Below, piece by piece: positions 30,257-40,399 of a stretch of 64,000 nt of DNA (within the stretch, counting starts at the first letter, position 1; every line of letters begins with the position of its first letter). Position numbers and translations under genes: made by a program. The notes below the pieces were generated by a model. It did not search any database, was not told the DNA's origin, and worked only from the letters and a program-made list of their open reading frames with translations. Where the stretch lies: positions 62,001 through 126,000 of the forward strand of contig NZ_JRWK01000002.1 of assembly GCF_001729965.1 (NCBI RefSeq), read 5' to 3'. Source of the DNA: Methanosphaera sp. WGK6 (GTDB lineage: Archaea; Methanobacteriota; Methanobacteria; Methanobacteriales; Methanobacteriaceae).

Positions 30257-30913
30257 TTATTTAGTGTAACTTGTTTTTGGTTTAAGTATATTCATAAGAT
30301 AAATAACTTCATCTTCATTAACCAGTGTATTAATACAACCATCATTTAATAAATATATTCCTTGAACGGTATAGTTAGATAGTGCAGTCATAGCAGTATT
30401 TAAATCTAAGGGACAAGCAACACCAATCACACCTTTAAATTTTCTTATTTTTATAACATGTTTAATAAAAGTAGAACCAGGTACAATATACATTCCAATT
30501 CCTTTTTCATCACTAATTTTTTTAAATGTACCAATAGAACATTTTCCACATTTAATACATTCTAAACCAGCATGTCCTAATTTTGCAGGACAATTCATTG
30601 CTCTTAAACAATGTGGTAAAACCATTATTACATCTTTGGCATCTAATTCTTTGAATTTTTTTTCATTTAATTTATTTCTTAAATCAATACTAATACGATC
30701 TATAATTAAATCATCAAATTGAAATTTCTGAAGTAAGTATTTTATGGATGGGTATGTGAAATTCAATGTAAATAATAGAATTTTTGGGAAAATTAGCTTA
30801 TTCTTACGTAATAAATAAATTCCTAAAATAATTGTGATAATTATGGCTATTAAAAGTATTATAATGCCTAATACAATTATTTCTCCAACTAATGTAAATA
30901 TGTTTATATTCAT
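30257..30913 (-). CDS. DUF116 membrane-anchored metal-binding protein
   Basis: The 218-residue protein has an N-terminal membrane segment (about residues 9-33) and a cytoplasmic domain with conserved cysteines, including LPHCLRAMNCPAKLG and CIKCGKCSIG, followed by VACPLDL. This pattern is that of DUF116, a family of probable iron-sulfur proteins found in methanogens and anaerobes. The function is not established. AAAGGAA precedes the ATG. The neighbouring NifX-like gene could be functionally related. Confidence 0.8.
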   Translation of the reverse strand: MNINIFTLVGEIIVLGIIILLIAIIITIILGIYLLRKNKLIFPKILLFTLNFTYPSIKYLLQKFQFDDLIIDRISIDLRNKLNEKKFKELDAKDVIMVLPHCLRAMNCPAKLGHAGLECIKCGKCSIGTFKKISDEKGIGMYIVPGSTFIKHVIKIRKFKGVIGVACPLDLNTAMTALSNYTVQGIYLLNDGCINTLVNEDEVIYLMNILKPKTSYTK

Positions 30914-31302
30914 GTTATATTCCTTTAAACTGATTGTTTCATTTTTAACTATAATATTTATATTACTTTTTTTCTTTTATGATTATTTTTATTTTCTAAT
31001 TTTATTTTTAATTTTTATCATTTAATCAATTTAATTTAATATGTCATTTAATGTAATTATCATAACTTATTTTGTTTTAAAGTCGTTCAATATTTCTTAT
31101 TTTGTAATTTAGTTCATTTTTATTATTTTTATTATTTTGAATATGGTTATCTATAATAGAAATCTTTTTATTATGTAAAATAAATAAATATGATATACTA
31201 TTCTAATAATAATATATTATTCTAAAATTTTTATTCAAAAAAGAATAATAACTAATTATAAGAATTATTAATTTAATTATAAAATATTTAAAGTTTAATA
31301 AG
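30914..31302. other. 389-base divergent intergenic region
   Basis: It separates DUF116 (minus) from the tsr3-eL40 pair (plus). It is AT-rich and T-rich without recognisable RNA genes. A TATA-like TTATAAAATATTT at 31278-31290 lies just before the tsr3 ATG, consistent with a leaderless message. I see nothing else in it. Confidence 0.4.
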
Positions 31303-31815
31303 ATGAAAATTGTAATTTATCACTCAAATGAGTGTGATCCAAAAAGATGCACCTCAATAAAACTAGAAAAGCAAGATAAAGTAAATATTACTCATAATAT
31401 GAGAAAAATACCTTATAATGCAATAGTTTTGGATGCTGAAGCTAATAAATCTGTATCTCGGGAAGATAGGGATAAAATTACAAAATATGGATTATCGGCA
31501 TTAGATTGTTCTTGGAATAAATTAAAAAAATCATCATTTAATTTTAAATCTAAGAAAAATCATAGGTTACTTCCATTTTTAGTAGCAGCTAATCCTGTAA
31601 ATTATGGAAAACCTTGTATATTATCTACTGCTGAAGCATTAAGTGCTACACTGTATATTGTAGGTTACAAAGATGAAGCTTGTGATTTGATGAATTCATT
31701 TAAATGGGGGCCTCATTTCATAACACTTAATGAAAACTTATTAGAAGCGTATAGTGATGCAAAAAATAGTGCTGAACTTATTCAAGTACAAAATGAATTT
31801 TTAGGAGGAAAATAG
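31303..31815 (+). CDS. tsr3: rRNA aminocarboxypropyltransferase Tsr3 family (DUF367)
   Basis: The 170-residue protein matches DUF367/Tsr3, which transfers the aminocarboxypropyl group of SAM onto an N1-methyl-pseudouridine of small-subunit rRNA. Seen: the N-terminal [40 protein letters not shown] and [15 protein letters not shown] blocks. No ribosome binding site is visible, and the TATA box is close to the ATG, so the message is probably leaderless. The eL40 gene starts one base after the stop codon, with its ribosome binding site in the end of this gene. Confidence 0.88.
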   Translation: MKIVIYHSNECDPKRCTSIKLEKQDKVNITHNMRKIPYNAIVLDAEANKSVSREDRDKITKYGLSALDCSWNKLKKSSFNFKSKKNHRLLPFLVAANPVNYGKPCILSTAEALSATLYIVGYKDEACDLMNSFKWGPHFITLNENLLEAYSDAKNSAELIQVQNEFLGGK

Positions 31816-31816
31816 A

Positions 31817-31963
31817 ATGGCAAAATTTGAAGAAGCTGAAAATAGGATGTTTAACATTAAAATTTGTTTAAAATGTAATGCAAGAAATCCTGCTACTGCA
31901 AAAACATGCAGAAAATGTGGATACAAAGGTTTAAGATACAAAGCAAAAGAGCCAAGAGGATAG
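31817..31963 (+). CDS. rpl40e: 50S ribosomal protein eL40
   Basis: A short 48-codon gene read directly from the sequence: it starts [15 protein letters not shown] and has a four-cysteine zinc finger (C17, C20, C31, C34, pattern CLKC...CRKC), then a basic tail ending KEPRG. This is archaeal ribosomal protein L40e. AGGAGGAA at 31803-31810, inside the end of tsr3, is the ribosome binding site; the gap between the genes is one base, so they form an operon. Confidence 0.93.
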   Translation: MAKFEEAENRMFNIKICLKCNARNPATAKTCRKCGYKGLRYKAKEPRG

Positions 31964-32314
31964 ATTAATTGAATTATTAATTAGTCTTACTCTTTTTTTA
32001 TTTTTAAACAACTTTTTTTTTATTCAAAACTTAGTTATACATTCATTATTTATCTAAAAATTATTTTATTATTTATTGGTGTTGATTTAGAAAAAAAATA
32101 ATGTTTATGATTCTATTTTTAATAGGGTTAATTTATTTTTTTTGAAATATAGATTATTATTGCACTGAATAAAATAAGAATTTGAATTTTTTCAAATAGT
32201 TATATGTGTTATTCTTATGTTTGATAATTTCTGCTAAAATAATAAATTATAGTAATTTGATAAATAATATTATATATTTTAGAATTTCATTAATTAAATA
32301 GTAGGTAAACTATC
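31964..32314. other. 351-base gap upstream of GGGP synthase
   Basis: It contains the T-run terminator of tsr3-eL40, and a perfect 7-bp dyad ATTTGAA-TTTT-TTCAAAT at 32180-32197, 118 bases before the GGGP synthase ATG. That dyad could be an operator or a small hairpin. Nothing else is recognisable. Confidence 0.35.
31991..32022 (+). terminator. Oligo-T terminator after eL40
   Basis: Two T-runs (T7 and T9) follow the eL40 stop codon by about 30-55 bases. Confidence 0.4.
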
Positions 32315-33046
32315 ATGAATGTTGAAAATTTTCTGAATGAAACATTGAAAAATCATAAATTACACTTAACTTTAATTGATCCTGATGAACAAACACCTGA
32401 ACAAGCAGTTAAAATAGCAAAAGAAGCTAAAAGAGCTGAAACTGATGCTATTTTAGTTGGAGGTTCTATAACTAATCAAGAGGAATTAGATCTCACAGTT
32501 AAAGCATTAAAAGAAAATGTTGATTTACCTGTTTTATTATTTCCTGGTAATATTAGTGGTGTTAGTAAATATGCTGATGCTTTATTATTTATGAGTTTAT
32601 TAAATTCAACAAATCCTTATTGGATTACTGGTGCTCAAGCTTTATCTGCACCTGCTGTTAAAAAAATGGGTATTGAAACTATTCCTATGGGGTATTTGAT
32701 TGTAGAACCAGGAGGTACTGTTGGTTGGGTTGGGGATGCAAAACCAATTCCAAGAAATAAATCTGATTTGGCAGTAGCATATTCTTTAGCTGCAGAATTT
32801 TTAGGAATGAGAGTAATTTATCTTGAAGCAGGTTCTGGAGCTGATACTCATATACCTTTAGATTTCATTATGAAAGTGAAAAAATTAACTAATTTAATTG
32901 TAATTGTGGGTGGTGGAATCAGAACAGCGGAAGATGCAAGAGAAGTTAAAGAAGCCGGTGCTGATATAATAATAACAGGTACTGTTGTTGAAGAAAGTAG
33001 TAATGTATATGAAAAAATTAAAGAATTGACTGATGCTATACATTAA
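32315..33046 (+). CDS. Geranylgeranylglyceryl phosphate synthase
   Basis: The 243-residue TIM-barrel enzyme joins sn-glycerol-1-phosphate and geranylgeranyl diphosphate, the first committed step of archaeal membrane lipid synthesis. Family signatures are LTLIDPDEQTPEQA near the N-terminus, AILVGGSIT, LPVLLFPGNISGVS, the ALLFMSLLNSTNPYWI segment, VIYLEAGSGA, and VGGGIRTAEDA with the phosphate-binding loop. It is transcribed alone and followed by a T-rich run. Confidence 0.94.
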   Translation: MNVENFLNETLKNHKLHLTLIDPDEQTPEQAVKIAKEAKRAETDAILVGGSITNQEELDLTVKALKENVDLPVLLFPGNISGVSKYADALLFMSLLNSTNPYWITGAQALSAPAVKKMGIETIPMGYLIVEPGGTVGWVGDAKPIPRNKSDLAVAYSLAAEFLGMRVIYLEAGSGADTHIPLDFIMKVKKLTNLIVIVGGGIRTAEDAREVKEAGADIIITGTVVEESSNVYEKIKELTDAIH

Positions 33047-33201
33047 GTACTATTTTATTCTATTTTTCTATTTTTTTTAATTATTTCCTGATAATTTATT
33101 TTGATATTTAATTATGTTATATACAATAAATTAGATAATATAATATATTCTAAAAAACTATAACATAATACAATAATTTTTATTATTATATAAGGAGTTT
33201 A

Positions 33202-33810
33202 ATGATTATGAGTCAAGTTCATATTAGGGATTATGAAAGAATATCTGGAAAATTAAAAATTTTATTTAAATTAGATAAAAGTCCTGTTGCAGTAAAATTA
33301 TATAAATCAGAAAATGATGTAAAAAAAATATTACCTAAATTTGAAGATAAGGCAAAACACTGTCAATTAACTTATATTTCTGCACAAAATAAAAAATCAT
33401 TTTATGCTACAGTAAATGAAGTGGATTGTAAAAGTGGGGCGGGTTCATTAGGTTTGCTTGATGTTCCTAATTTAAAAGTACCAAAAGCAGAACCTATTAA
33501 TGAAGCAGTTGCATATGCACCATTAGAAAATGCAACATTTGAACCAGATGTGGTTATATTATATTGTAATGTAATGCAAGCATTTGATTTTATTACATTA
33601 TATAGAAGATCCACTGGGAAAAGATTGCAACCTGATTTAGCAGGAACACAAGCATTATGTTCTGAATCAGTAATAATACCTAAAGAAACTAAAAAACCAA
33701 ATATATCCTTTGGTTGTCCGGGATCTAGAGCATTCAGTGATTTAAAAGAAGATGAATTGATAATTTCTTTAACAGTTGATGATGCAGAAATAATATCTAA
33801 TTTTGCCTAA
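33202..33810 (+). CDS. DUF169 family protein
   Basis: The 202-residue protein matches DUF169, a family frequent in methanogens and other anaerobes. Conserved parts are KSPVAVKLY near residue 30, the cysteines at CQLTY and CKSGAGSLGL, VVILYCNVMQA and the C-terminal FGCPGSRAFSDL. Several conserved cysteines suggest metal or cluster binding, but no function is known. An AAGGAG site fits the ATG at 33202; another ATG occurs two codons later. It converges with the nucleotidyltransferase gene. Confidence 0.8.
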   Translation: MIMSQVHIRDYERISGKLKILFKLDKSPVAVKLYKSENDVKKILPKFEDKAKHCQLTYISAQNKKSFYATVNEVDCKSGAGSLGLLDVPNLKVPKAEPINEAVAYAPLENATFEPDVVILYCNVMQAFDFITLYRRSTGKRLQPDLAGTQALCSESVIIPKETKKPNISFGCPGSRAFSDLKEDELIISLTVDDAEIISNFA

Positions 33811-33823
33811 TTTTTCATTTTTT

Positions 33824-34486
33824 TTATTTTTCTAATTTATTTTTAATATACCTATATTCATCATAATGATTAATATTCATTAGTTCTAATGTATTTTCTG
33901 AAGATACTCCGTAAAAATCAATATTGTCTAAAATCATTTTTCTAAGTATTGGATTTAAATTGTTATTTTCATATTTTATATAATCATATAATAAGTTACC
34001 ATAACAACAAAAAGGCATACCTAATCCTTCAGCACTATCTAATTTGCCTATTTTTCTTCTTGCAAGGATACTAATAGTTTTTTTAGGATTCTCACTATTG
34101 TTTAAAGTAGTTATTAAGTTATTTATTGTATTGGTGGATATTGTTGGTTGGTCCGCAGCCATAAATAAATAATTATTTTTTAGATCTTCTTTTAAACAGT
34201 TTTCAATTGTTTTAGATAAACCTACATTTATGTTGGGATTAATTTTAATCTGGACTTTATCTAATAAATTATATTCTTCAATTAATGAGTAAATTTCATC
34301 TTTATAATGACCTAGGGCAATAATTACATTATTAATATTGGAGTTAAGGACATTATTTAATGTATGAATTAGTATTGGTTTTTCATTAATTTCTAATTTT
34401 AATTTATGAATTGGTGTTTTATTTCTTTTTTTAAAATCATTTATCATTCTAGAATTTTTTCCAGCCGCAGTTATAATAGCATTCAT
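33824..34486 (-). CDS. MobA-like NTP transferase domain protein
   Basis: The 220-residue protein starts with a nucleotidyltransferase loop, IITAAGKNSRM, and later has NYLFMAADQPTIS in the place of the metal-binding aspartate. It resembles the NTP_transf_3 family that includes MobA and CTP:molybdopterin cytidylyltransferases. The canonical GGxSxRMG loop is altered (AGKNSRM), so the substrate cannot be inferred. No other molybdopterin gene lies in the window. It may instead activate a sugar phosphate or an alcohol phosphate. Confidence 0.65.
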   Translation of the reverse strand: MNAIITAAGKNSRMINDFKKRNKTPIHKLKLEINEKPILIHTLNNVLNSNINNVIIALGHYKDEIYSLIEEYNLLDKVQIKINPNINVGLSKTIENCLKEDLKNNYLFMAADQPTISTNTINNLITTLNNSENPKKTISILARRKIGKLDSAEGLGMPFCCYGNLLYDYIKYENNNLNPILRKMILDNIDFYGVSSENTLELMNINHYDEYRYIKNKLEK

Positions 34487-34566
34487 AAACTCATCTCTAT
34501 TTATAAATTGAACTATGAATAATATAAAGTTCTCATATAAAAAAATAAAATATTTGAAAAAGGGGG

Positions 34567-35790
34567 TTATTCAGAACTACTATTTGTATTATTTGTACTG
34601 TTAGTAATATCTGTTGTATTATCTGTTAGTTTATATATTTTGGTATATATTTGCGTGTCTCCACTGGATCCCGTGGTCCACATAACAATTTTTATTGGAT
34701 AATCTAAATTGTTAGTTACTAATACATCTACTGTTGGTCTATAGCCATATAAAACTGCTTCATCACCTGTAGTCATTCCAACAGGTATTGGACATCCTAA
34801 CTCTAGTAATGCATTTCTCAAAGATCTTGCTGGAGGACATACTCCATGAGTAGCACTTCCAGATGCAGCTTCAGATTCAGCTATTGCTGTAAAAGATGCA
34901 TTTTCTTTTCCATGGGCTGATGAATGTGCAGGTATAACTGTGTTATTCCAACCAGCTGCAAATGCCTTAGCATTGGCTGCTCTTGTTTCTGTGGGATATC
35001 CTGATAGATATTCAACAGTACTAACACTATTACTTACTTCTATTTCAGAAGCATTATGTTCATATACAAGTACTGGTGCTCCTGAAGTGTAATTTCGCAT
35101 ATAGCCGTATGAATCATTACCAAAATTTTTAATTATGTTTTCTTTACCATAAACATTTGCTCTATCATCACTAAAGTTACCTAAATAATAGTCTACAGCA
35201 ATTTCAGAACCATTACTTGCAGAATCAAACCATGATTGTAATTCTGCTGCAGTAACATAATCTGTAGGGATAGAATCATTATTGATTTCACTTTTGGATA
35301 ATGTTTTGATGGTTGTGTTATTTTGGACTAATGATATTGAATCTCCTGATTTAATTGCAACAGTATAGGGTAACTTATAACCCCATATCATTGAATCAGC
35401 AGGTTTAACTAGTATTTTACCTTCATCATCCATTATAATTTTACCAGGACCTTCTAATTTACTAGAAATATGTCCATTTGCTGTTATGTATGAATTATTT
35501 TTAATAACATCTTTTGGAGCAGATCCTGTCATTAATGATAATAATACTGTTGTTATATCTCTATTTTTAAGAGGACGTAGTATATTTTCAGGATTTGATG
35601 CTAATGGAACTTTTCTCATGGTTCCAGTATTAATCAAAAGATCACCTGAAACAACAGTAGTTCCGTTTTCAGCCATAATACTTGAAGTATCATGAGTATT
35701 TGCTGTAATTATATTACACATAAGACCTGATGCAATAACAGCTAAAATTAGAATTCCAATAAATAAATAAGGATTATCATATTTGACCAA
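34567..35790 (-). CDS. Secreted or membrane-anchored protein with VanW-like C-terminal region
   Basis: The 407-residue protein has an N-terminal hydrophobic anchor (about residues 9-30) and a long extracellular part with many N-glycosylation-type N-x-S/T sites, ending in a Thr/Asn/Ser tail. The C-terminal part (GVCPPARSLRNALLELGC, then VDVLVTNNLDYPIKIVMW) recalls the VanW domain, where a GVCQ motif precedes NNxxYPI. The start is a TTG at 35790 with AAAGGAGG ten bases upstream. Its role at the cell surface is unknown; wall binding is an inference. Confidence 0.6.
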   Translation of the reverse strand: MVKYDNPYLFIGILILAVIASGLMCNIITANTHDTSSIMAENGTTVVSGDLLINTGTMRKVPLASNPENILRPLKNRDITTVLLSLMTGSAPKDVIKNNSYITANGHISSKLEGPGKIIMDDEGKILVKPADSMIWGYKLPYTVAIKSGDSISLVQNNTTIKTLSKSEINNDSIPTDYVTAAELQSWFDSASNGSEIAVDYYLGNFSDDRANVYGKENIIKNFGNDSYGYMRNYTSGAPVLVYEHNASEIEVSNSVSTVEYLSGYPTETRAANAKAFAAGWNNTVIPAHSSAHGKENASFTAIAESEAASGSATHGVCPPARSLRNALLELGCPIPVGMTTGDEAVLYGYRPTVDVLVTNNLDYPIKIVMWTTGSSGDTQIYTKIYKLTDNTTDITNSTNNTNSSSE

Positions 35791-36001
35791 TGTTATTTAA
35801 CCTCCTTTTAAGTTCGTAAAATGAAATTAAGTATTAAATTTAATTGTTAAAATAGCTTTTAAATTTTATTAATAATTATAATTATTTATTTTATATTATA
35901 TATTTTATTTCATTTAAATTAAACTAGGTTTATTGGGATTTATTTCTATAATAAGTTTTATTAAGATGATGTTTTTATAAAAATTAAAAAAATAAAGGTT
36001 A

Positions 36002-37222
36002 TTATTGTAATTTATTAGTTATTTTTGTTATTTTAGCTTGTCCATTCCCTCCAATGAATATTTTACAATTATCTTTGCTTTCAATATATTTTAAGATATC
36101 ATCTATGTTTTTAATAACTAGTACATCTTTAGTATAACCTAGATTATTAAGGTATTGAACATACTCATAAGTAGTATCTTCAAGTCCTGGAAATATCACT
36201 ATAGTATCAGGACTATATTCTTTAAGGTAATCTAGAATATTATATCTACATTTTTCATGTTTACGTGGAGTACCTATGACTACAATATTAAATTTTTCTT
36301 CTTCCAAAACAGCTTTTAATGCATCAACATTATCTGTTTTTCCAGAAATAATTTCATTATTTTTATAGTTTATTTTTATTGTACGACCTTCTACTGATTT
36401 GAATGTTTTTAAGAATTCGATAATTTTTTCATCAGGAATTCCAAGATATTTACAAGTTACTCTTGCAGCATCAGCATTTTGTAAATTAAATTTACCAAAT
36501 AAATTTAAAGAATATTTATATGTATCAAATAATAATGGTTTGCTACTTTTTTCTTTAATTTTTAATAAGTTTTCATCATTTTTATTTAAAATAGCTGGTT
36601 TATTGTTTATGAATGTTCCTATTTCTTCTGTATAATGTTCTATAGAATCATGAACATCCATATGGTCATAACCTATATTGGTTGTAACAATAATATCAAT
36701 ATCAAACACATAATTACAAAAATCAAGGGTCATATCACATGTTTCAATAATCATGTAATCATATTCGTTTTCATTTGCAGTTAATAATAGTTCAGTGTAT
36801 CCTGAAAATCCACCACCACCATTACCTCCAATAACTACTTTATAACCGGCATTTTTAAGAATATGGTAAATCATATGGCTAGTGGTTGTTTTTCCATTAG
36901 TTCCTGTAACAGCAATTGTTTTTATTTTTTTGTGTTTTTCAAATACATCTGATATAAAAATCCCTTTTTCTATAATTTTTTTACTAATTTCTTTTTTAAA
37001 TAAACTAGGACTAACTAGAACAGCTTTTACTTTATATATTTTATCTAGATTATGACTTCCAATTTCAAGATCTAAATTAGATTTATCTAAGGGATTTTCA
37101 TTTAAAAGTGTTAAATCAATATTTCTATTAATATCTGAAGCATATACTGAATAACCTCTATTTAATAAGGATATTGTTGCTTTTTGTCCTTCAACACCTA
37201 ATCCCACAACACTTACTTGCAT
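36002..37222 (-). CDS. Mur ligase family protein (MurD-like)
   Basis: The 406-residue protein has the Mur ligase layout: an N-terminal Rossmann domain (VVGLGVEGQKA), the ATP-binding loop VTGTNGKTTTS near residue 110, the central domain with NIGYDHMDVH, and a C-terminal domain starting near NVDALKAVL. In Methanobacteriales such ligases act in pseudomurein peptide synthesis; related ligases serve cofactor assembly such as F430. This gene has no neighbours that decide between these. A GTGGAA ribosome binding site precedes the ATG. Confidence 0.75.
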   Translation of the reverse strand: MQVSVVGLGVEGQKATISLLNRGYSVYASDINRNIDLTLLNENPLDKSNLDLEIGSHNLDKIYKVKAVLVSPSLFKKEISKKIIEKGIFISDVFEKHKKIKTIAVTGTNGKTTTSHMIYHILKNAGYKVVIGGNGGGGFSGYTELLLTANENEYDYMIIETCDMTLDFCNYVFDIDIIVTTNIGYDHMDVHDSIEHYTEEIGTFINNKPAILNKNDENLLKIKEKSSKPLLFDTYKYSLNLFGKFNLQNADAARVTCKYLGIPDEKIIEFLKTFKSVEGRTIKINYKNNEIISGKTDNVDALKAVLEEEKFNIVVIGTPRKHEKCRYNILDYLKEYSPDTIVIFPGLEDTTYEYVQYLNNLGYTKDVLVIKNIDDILKYIESKDNCKIFIGGNGQAKITKITNKLQ

Positions 37223-37451
37223 ATATATTCCACGACCTTATTTTTTAAACAAATTTTATAGTTTATAATTCATTATCATGTATTATTTATTCATATTTTT
37301 CAACATTGAATTAGACTATTAGTAATTATATAATAATATAAATATTTTAATTTTAATAATATTATTCATTGATAAATAAAATAGAAACTACATATTTATT
37401 ATATTAATAATTTTTCAGCTAAAATAAGAATATAAGGAGTTATTGGTTAAT

Positions 37452-38498
37452 ATGAAAAATTTAACAAAAGATATACTTAAAAAAATAGATGAAGTAAAAA
37501 CACCAATGAAAATTATGCATGTATGTGGTTCACATGAACATACAATAATGTATAATGGTATCAGATCAATGTTACCAGAAGAAGTTGAAATTGTGGCAGG
37601 TCCGGGATGTCCAGTATGTGTAGTTCCAGCTCAAGAAATTGATGAATGTGTTGCATTAGCAGAGCAAGGAGTAACAGTAACAATATTTGGTGACATGTTA
37701 AGAGTACCTGGAACTATAAAATCATTAGCAGATGCAAAAGCAGAAGGAGCTGATGTTAGGATTGTTTATGGTATAGGAAATGCGGTAGAATTAGCAAAAG
37801 AGATTGATAATGATGTAGTATTTATGTCAGCAGGATTTGAAACAACTGCTCCAACTACTGCAAATGAAATGTTAAGTAATCCTCCTGAAAATTTTTCAGT
37901 ATTGTCTTGTCATAGATTAATACCTCCAACACTTGATTTTTTAGTACATGATGAAGTAAAATTAGACGGGCTTATAGAACCAGGACATGTATGTACAGTT
38001 ATAGGTACAAAACCATTTGATTTCTTATCTGAGGATTATGGAATTCCTCAATCAACTGCAGGTTTCAATCCTTTAGATATATTATATGCAATATACTTAA
38101 TATTAAAACAGAAAAAAGATGGAAATCCACGTATGCAAAATGAATATAAGCGAGCAGTACGTGAAGAAGGAAATATTAAAGCTCAAGAAGAAATGGAAGA
38201 AGTATTCCAAGTAGCTTCAAAAGAATGGAGAGGCTTTCCGGAAATACCAAACTCTGTATATGAACTTAAAAAAGAATTTGATGATAATAATGCAAGAGTA
38301 AAATATGATATGGACCTTCCTGATTCTGAAAATGTTCCAAAAGGATGTATTTGTGGTCCAATACTTAGGGGTATGGCAAGACCGGAAGATTGTAAGCTAT
38401 TCCGTGGAGAATGTAATCCATTACATCCAATTGGTGCATGTATGGTAAGTAAAGAAGGTACGTGTAATATTGCTTACAGATTTTCTAAAATGGATTAA
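37452..38498 (+). CDS. hypD: Hydrogenase maturation factor HypD
   Basis: HypD is the scaffold on which the Fe(CN)2CO group of [NiFe] hydrogenases is built, with HypC, HypE and HypF. Conserved motifs are MHVCGSHEHT, the GPGCPVCVVP motif, SAGFETTAPT and the C-terminal iron-sulfur region (CICGPILRG ... CKLFRGEC). The frame opens at a TTG at 37443, but AAGGAG lies only three bases before it; the ATG at 37452 is more likely. The product is 348 residues. hypE is about 7 kb downstream, and the client hydrogenase FrhA is encoded in this window. Confidence 0.93.
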   Translation: MKNLTKDILKKIDEVKTPMKIMHVCGSHEHTIMYNGIRSMLPEEVEIVAGPGCPVCVVPAQEIDECVALAEQGVTVTIFGDMLRVPGTIKSLADAKAEGADVRIVYGIGNAVELAKEIDNDVVFMSAGFETTAPTTANEMLSNPPENFSVLSCHRLIPPTLDFLVHDEVKLDGLIEPGHVCTVIGTKPFDFLSEDYGIPQSTAGFNPLDILYAIYLILKQKKDGNPRMQNEYKRAVREEGNIKAQEEMEEVFQVASKEWRGFPEIPNSVYELKKEFDDNNARVKYDMDLPDSENVPKGCICGPILRGMARPEDCKLFRGECNPLHPIGACMVSKEGTCNIAYRFSKMD

Positions 38499-38514
38499 TT
38501 AATAGGTTGGTAAC

Positions 38515-39825
38515 ATGAATCAACTAATGGATGATATTTTAAGAAATGTAACCAAAAAAGTGGATCACGCAGAAGTATACATGGAACGAGAACAATCTAC
38601 TGACGTGGACATATTAAATGATAAAGTAAATCATGCAAAAGAAGAAAACATAGTGGGTTTAGGAATTAGAGTAATTAAAGATCAAAAACAAGGTTTTGCT
38701 TATACTACTAATTTAAGTAAAGTGGAGGAAACAATAACTCAAGCAATCAATAATTCTAAACTAAATAATGTTGATAAAAATTTAACAATTATAGATAATA
38801 ATAAAGTTTATTCAAAAATAGATGGGTTATATGATAAAAAATTAGAAAATATTGATTTACAAGAAGCTATTGACTATTCAAAAACATTAATTGACTTAGT
38901 AAAGGAAAAAAAGTGTAATCCTACAGCAGGTGGTTATGGTGAAGGAATAGGTATAGTAAATATAGTAAATTCAAATGGTGTTGAAGTAACTGAATCAACA
39001 ACTTCTTGTGGAGCATCTGTATCTGTTAATGTTGAAGATGCGGATGTTGTATCTAGTGCTTATTATTATGATTTAAAACATGATAAAAATTTAGATTTGG
39101 ATTTGATAGTAGATAAAGCAACAGAATTAGCATTATCTTCAAGAAATGCAAAATCAACAGAAACAAGAAATACTGCAGTGGTTCTAGATCATACAGCAGC
39201 AGTATCATTATTGAGTACATTCTTTTCAGCATTGAATAGTGAAAATAAACAAAGAGGACGATCTAAATTCAAAGATAGTCTTGGTGAATTAATAGCATCT
39301 GAAAACTTTAATTTAGTGGATGATGGAACAATTCCTGGAGCTTTACGTTCTTCAATTGCTGATGATGAAGGGACACCTACAGAAAAAACAATTTTAATAG
39401 ATGAAGGAGTACTTACAAATTTTATCTATGATACATATCATGCTAAAAAAGATGAATCGGATGTAACTACAACAGCAAATGCAATTAGGGCAGGATATAG
39501 TTCAGTACCAAGTGTAGGTTTCACAAATTTAAAATTAAATTTTAAAGAATTAGTGGATATATCTGATATTTCAAATGGGATTATTGTAAATAGTGTAATG
39601 GGAGCTCATACAGCAAATCCAATCACTGGTGATTTCTCTGTTGAAGCAATGAATGCATTTGAGATAAGAAATGGATCAATTGAAAATCCAATTAAAAAAG
39701 CAATGATTTCTGGAAATATTTTTGATATAATGAAAGATGTGAAAGCAATTAATGGTGAAATTCGTCAACTTGGCTCATGTATAACTCCAAAAATTTTAGC
39801 AGATAATTTAAGAGTAATTGGTTAA
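38515..39825 (+). CDS. TldE/PmbA-type metalloprotease subunit
   Basis: The 436-residue protein belongs to the TldD/TldE (PmbA) family. Seen: AEVYMEREQS near the N-terminus, GLGIRVIKDQKQGFAYT, and the C-terminal GAHTANPITGDFSVEA block. It lacks the HExxxH zinc motif of TldD, so it is the TldE (PmbA) side of the heterodimer, which unfolds and cleaves small peptides. The TldD partner is not in this window. It follows hypD by 16 bases and may be co-transcribed. Confidence 0.87.
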   Translation: MNQLMDDILRNVTKKVDHAEVYMEREQSTDVDILNDKVNHAKEENIVGLGIRVIKDQKQGFAYTTNLSKVEETITQAINNSKLNNVDKNLTIIDNNKVYSKIDGLYDKKLENIDLQEAIDYSKTLIDLVKEKKCNPTAGGYGEGIGIVNIVNSNGVEVTESTTSCGASVSVNVEDADVVSSAYYYDLKHDKNLDLDLIVDKATELALSSRNAKSTETRNTAVVLDHTAAVSLLSTFFSALNSENKQRGRSKFKDSLGELIASENFNLVDDGTIPGALRSSIADDEGTPTEKTILIDEGVLTNFIYDTYHAKKDESDVTTTANAIRAGYSSVPSVGFTNLKLNFKELVDISDISNGIIVNSVMGAHTANPITGDFSVEAMNAFEIRNGSIENPIKKAMISGNIFDIMKDVKAINGEIRQLGSCITPKILADNLRVIG

Positions 39826-40399
39826 TTAAACCATTTAATTCTCATCTATTTTTTTTTAAAAATAAAATAAATCTTCTTTAATGTTCTAATTAGTAAAAAA
39901 TAATATTTTGTGTACTGAGTTGTGTTTCTACTGTATTTTACTCTATTTAATTTAAGATTCTATTTTTAATCGGAGATTATAAAAATTAAAATATAGGAAT
40001 CTATTTTATAGTTTATTTCTAAACTTTTGTACTATTTTATTTGAGATAGTTTCTAAGTTATTTTTTTTGATATGGATGATTTATTTCTATCTATTTTACT
40101 TTGTTGTGTGGCTAGTTATTATCTTAAATTATAATTCATATGGTTTAAATTTTTCGGGAAGAACTATATTAAGTAGTTTAATGTAATTTTTCAGAATTTT
40201 TAATATAACTTTATATAATATTATATTTTATATAATATAAAACACATAATTATTATTTAATAAAAAATTATATTCACATAGAATAATAATGTATAAAATA
40301 ATAATGTAATTTAATTTATTTATCAAATAAGTTTAATATTACTTTTTTTCATTTATCAATCATATAATTTTTAAAAAATACAAACGGGGGTATAATCTA
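39826..40399. other. 574-base intergenic region without visible genes
   Basis: It is very AT-rich. Two TATA-like clusters (CTTTATATAATATTATATTT at 40208-40227 and TTTATATAATATAAAAC just after) lie upstream of the repeat protein gene and are probable promoter elements. No homology to the candidate RNAs elsewhere in the window and no long inverted repeat was seen. Confidence 0.35.

Noticed and set aside
30834-31025. Short plus-strand frame (63 codons) with hydrophobic content
   Set aside because: It is opposite the membrane segment of the DUF116 protein and extends into AT-rich DNA without a ribosome binding site.
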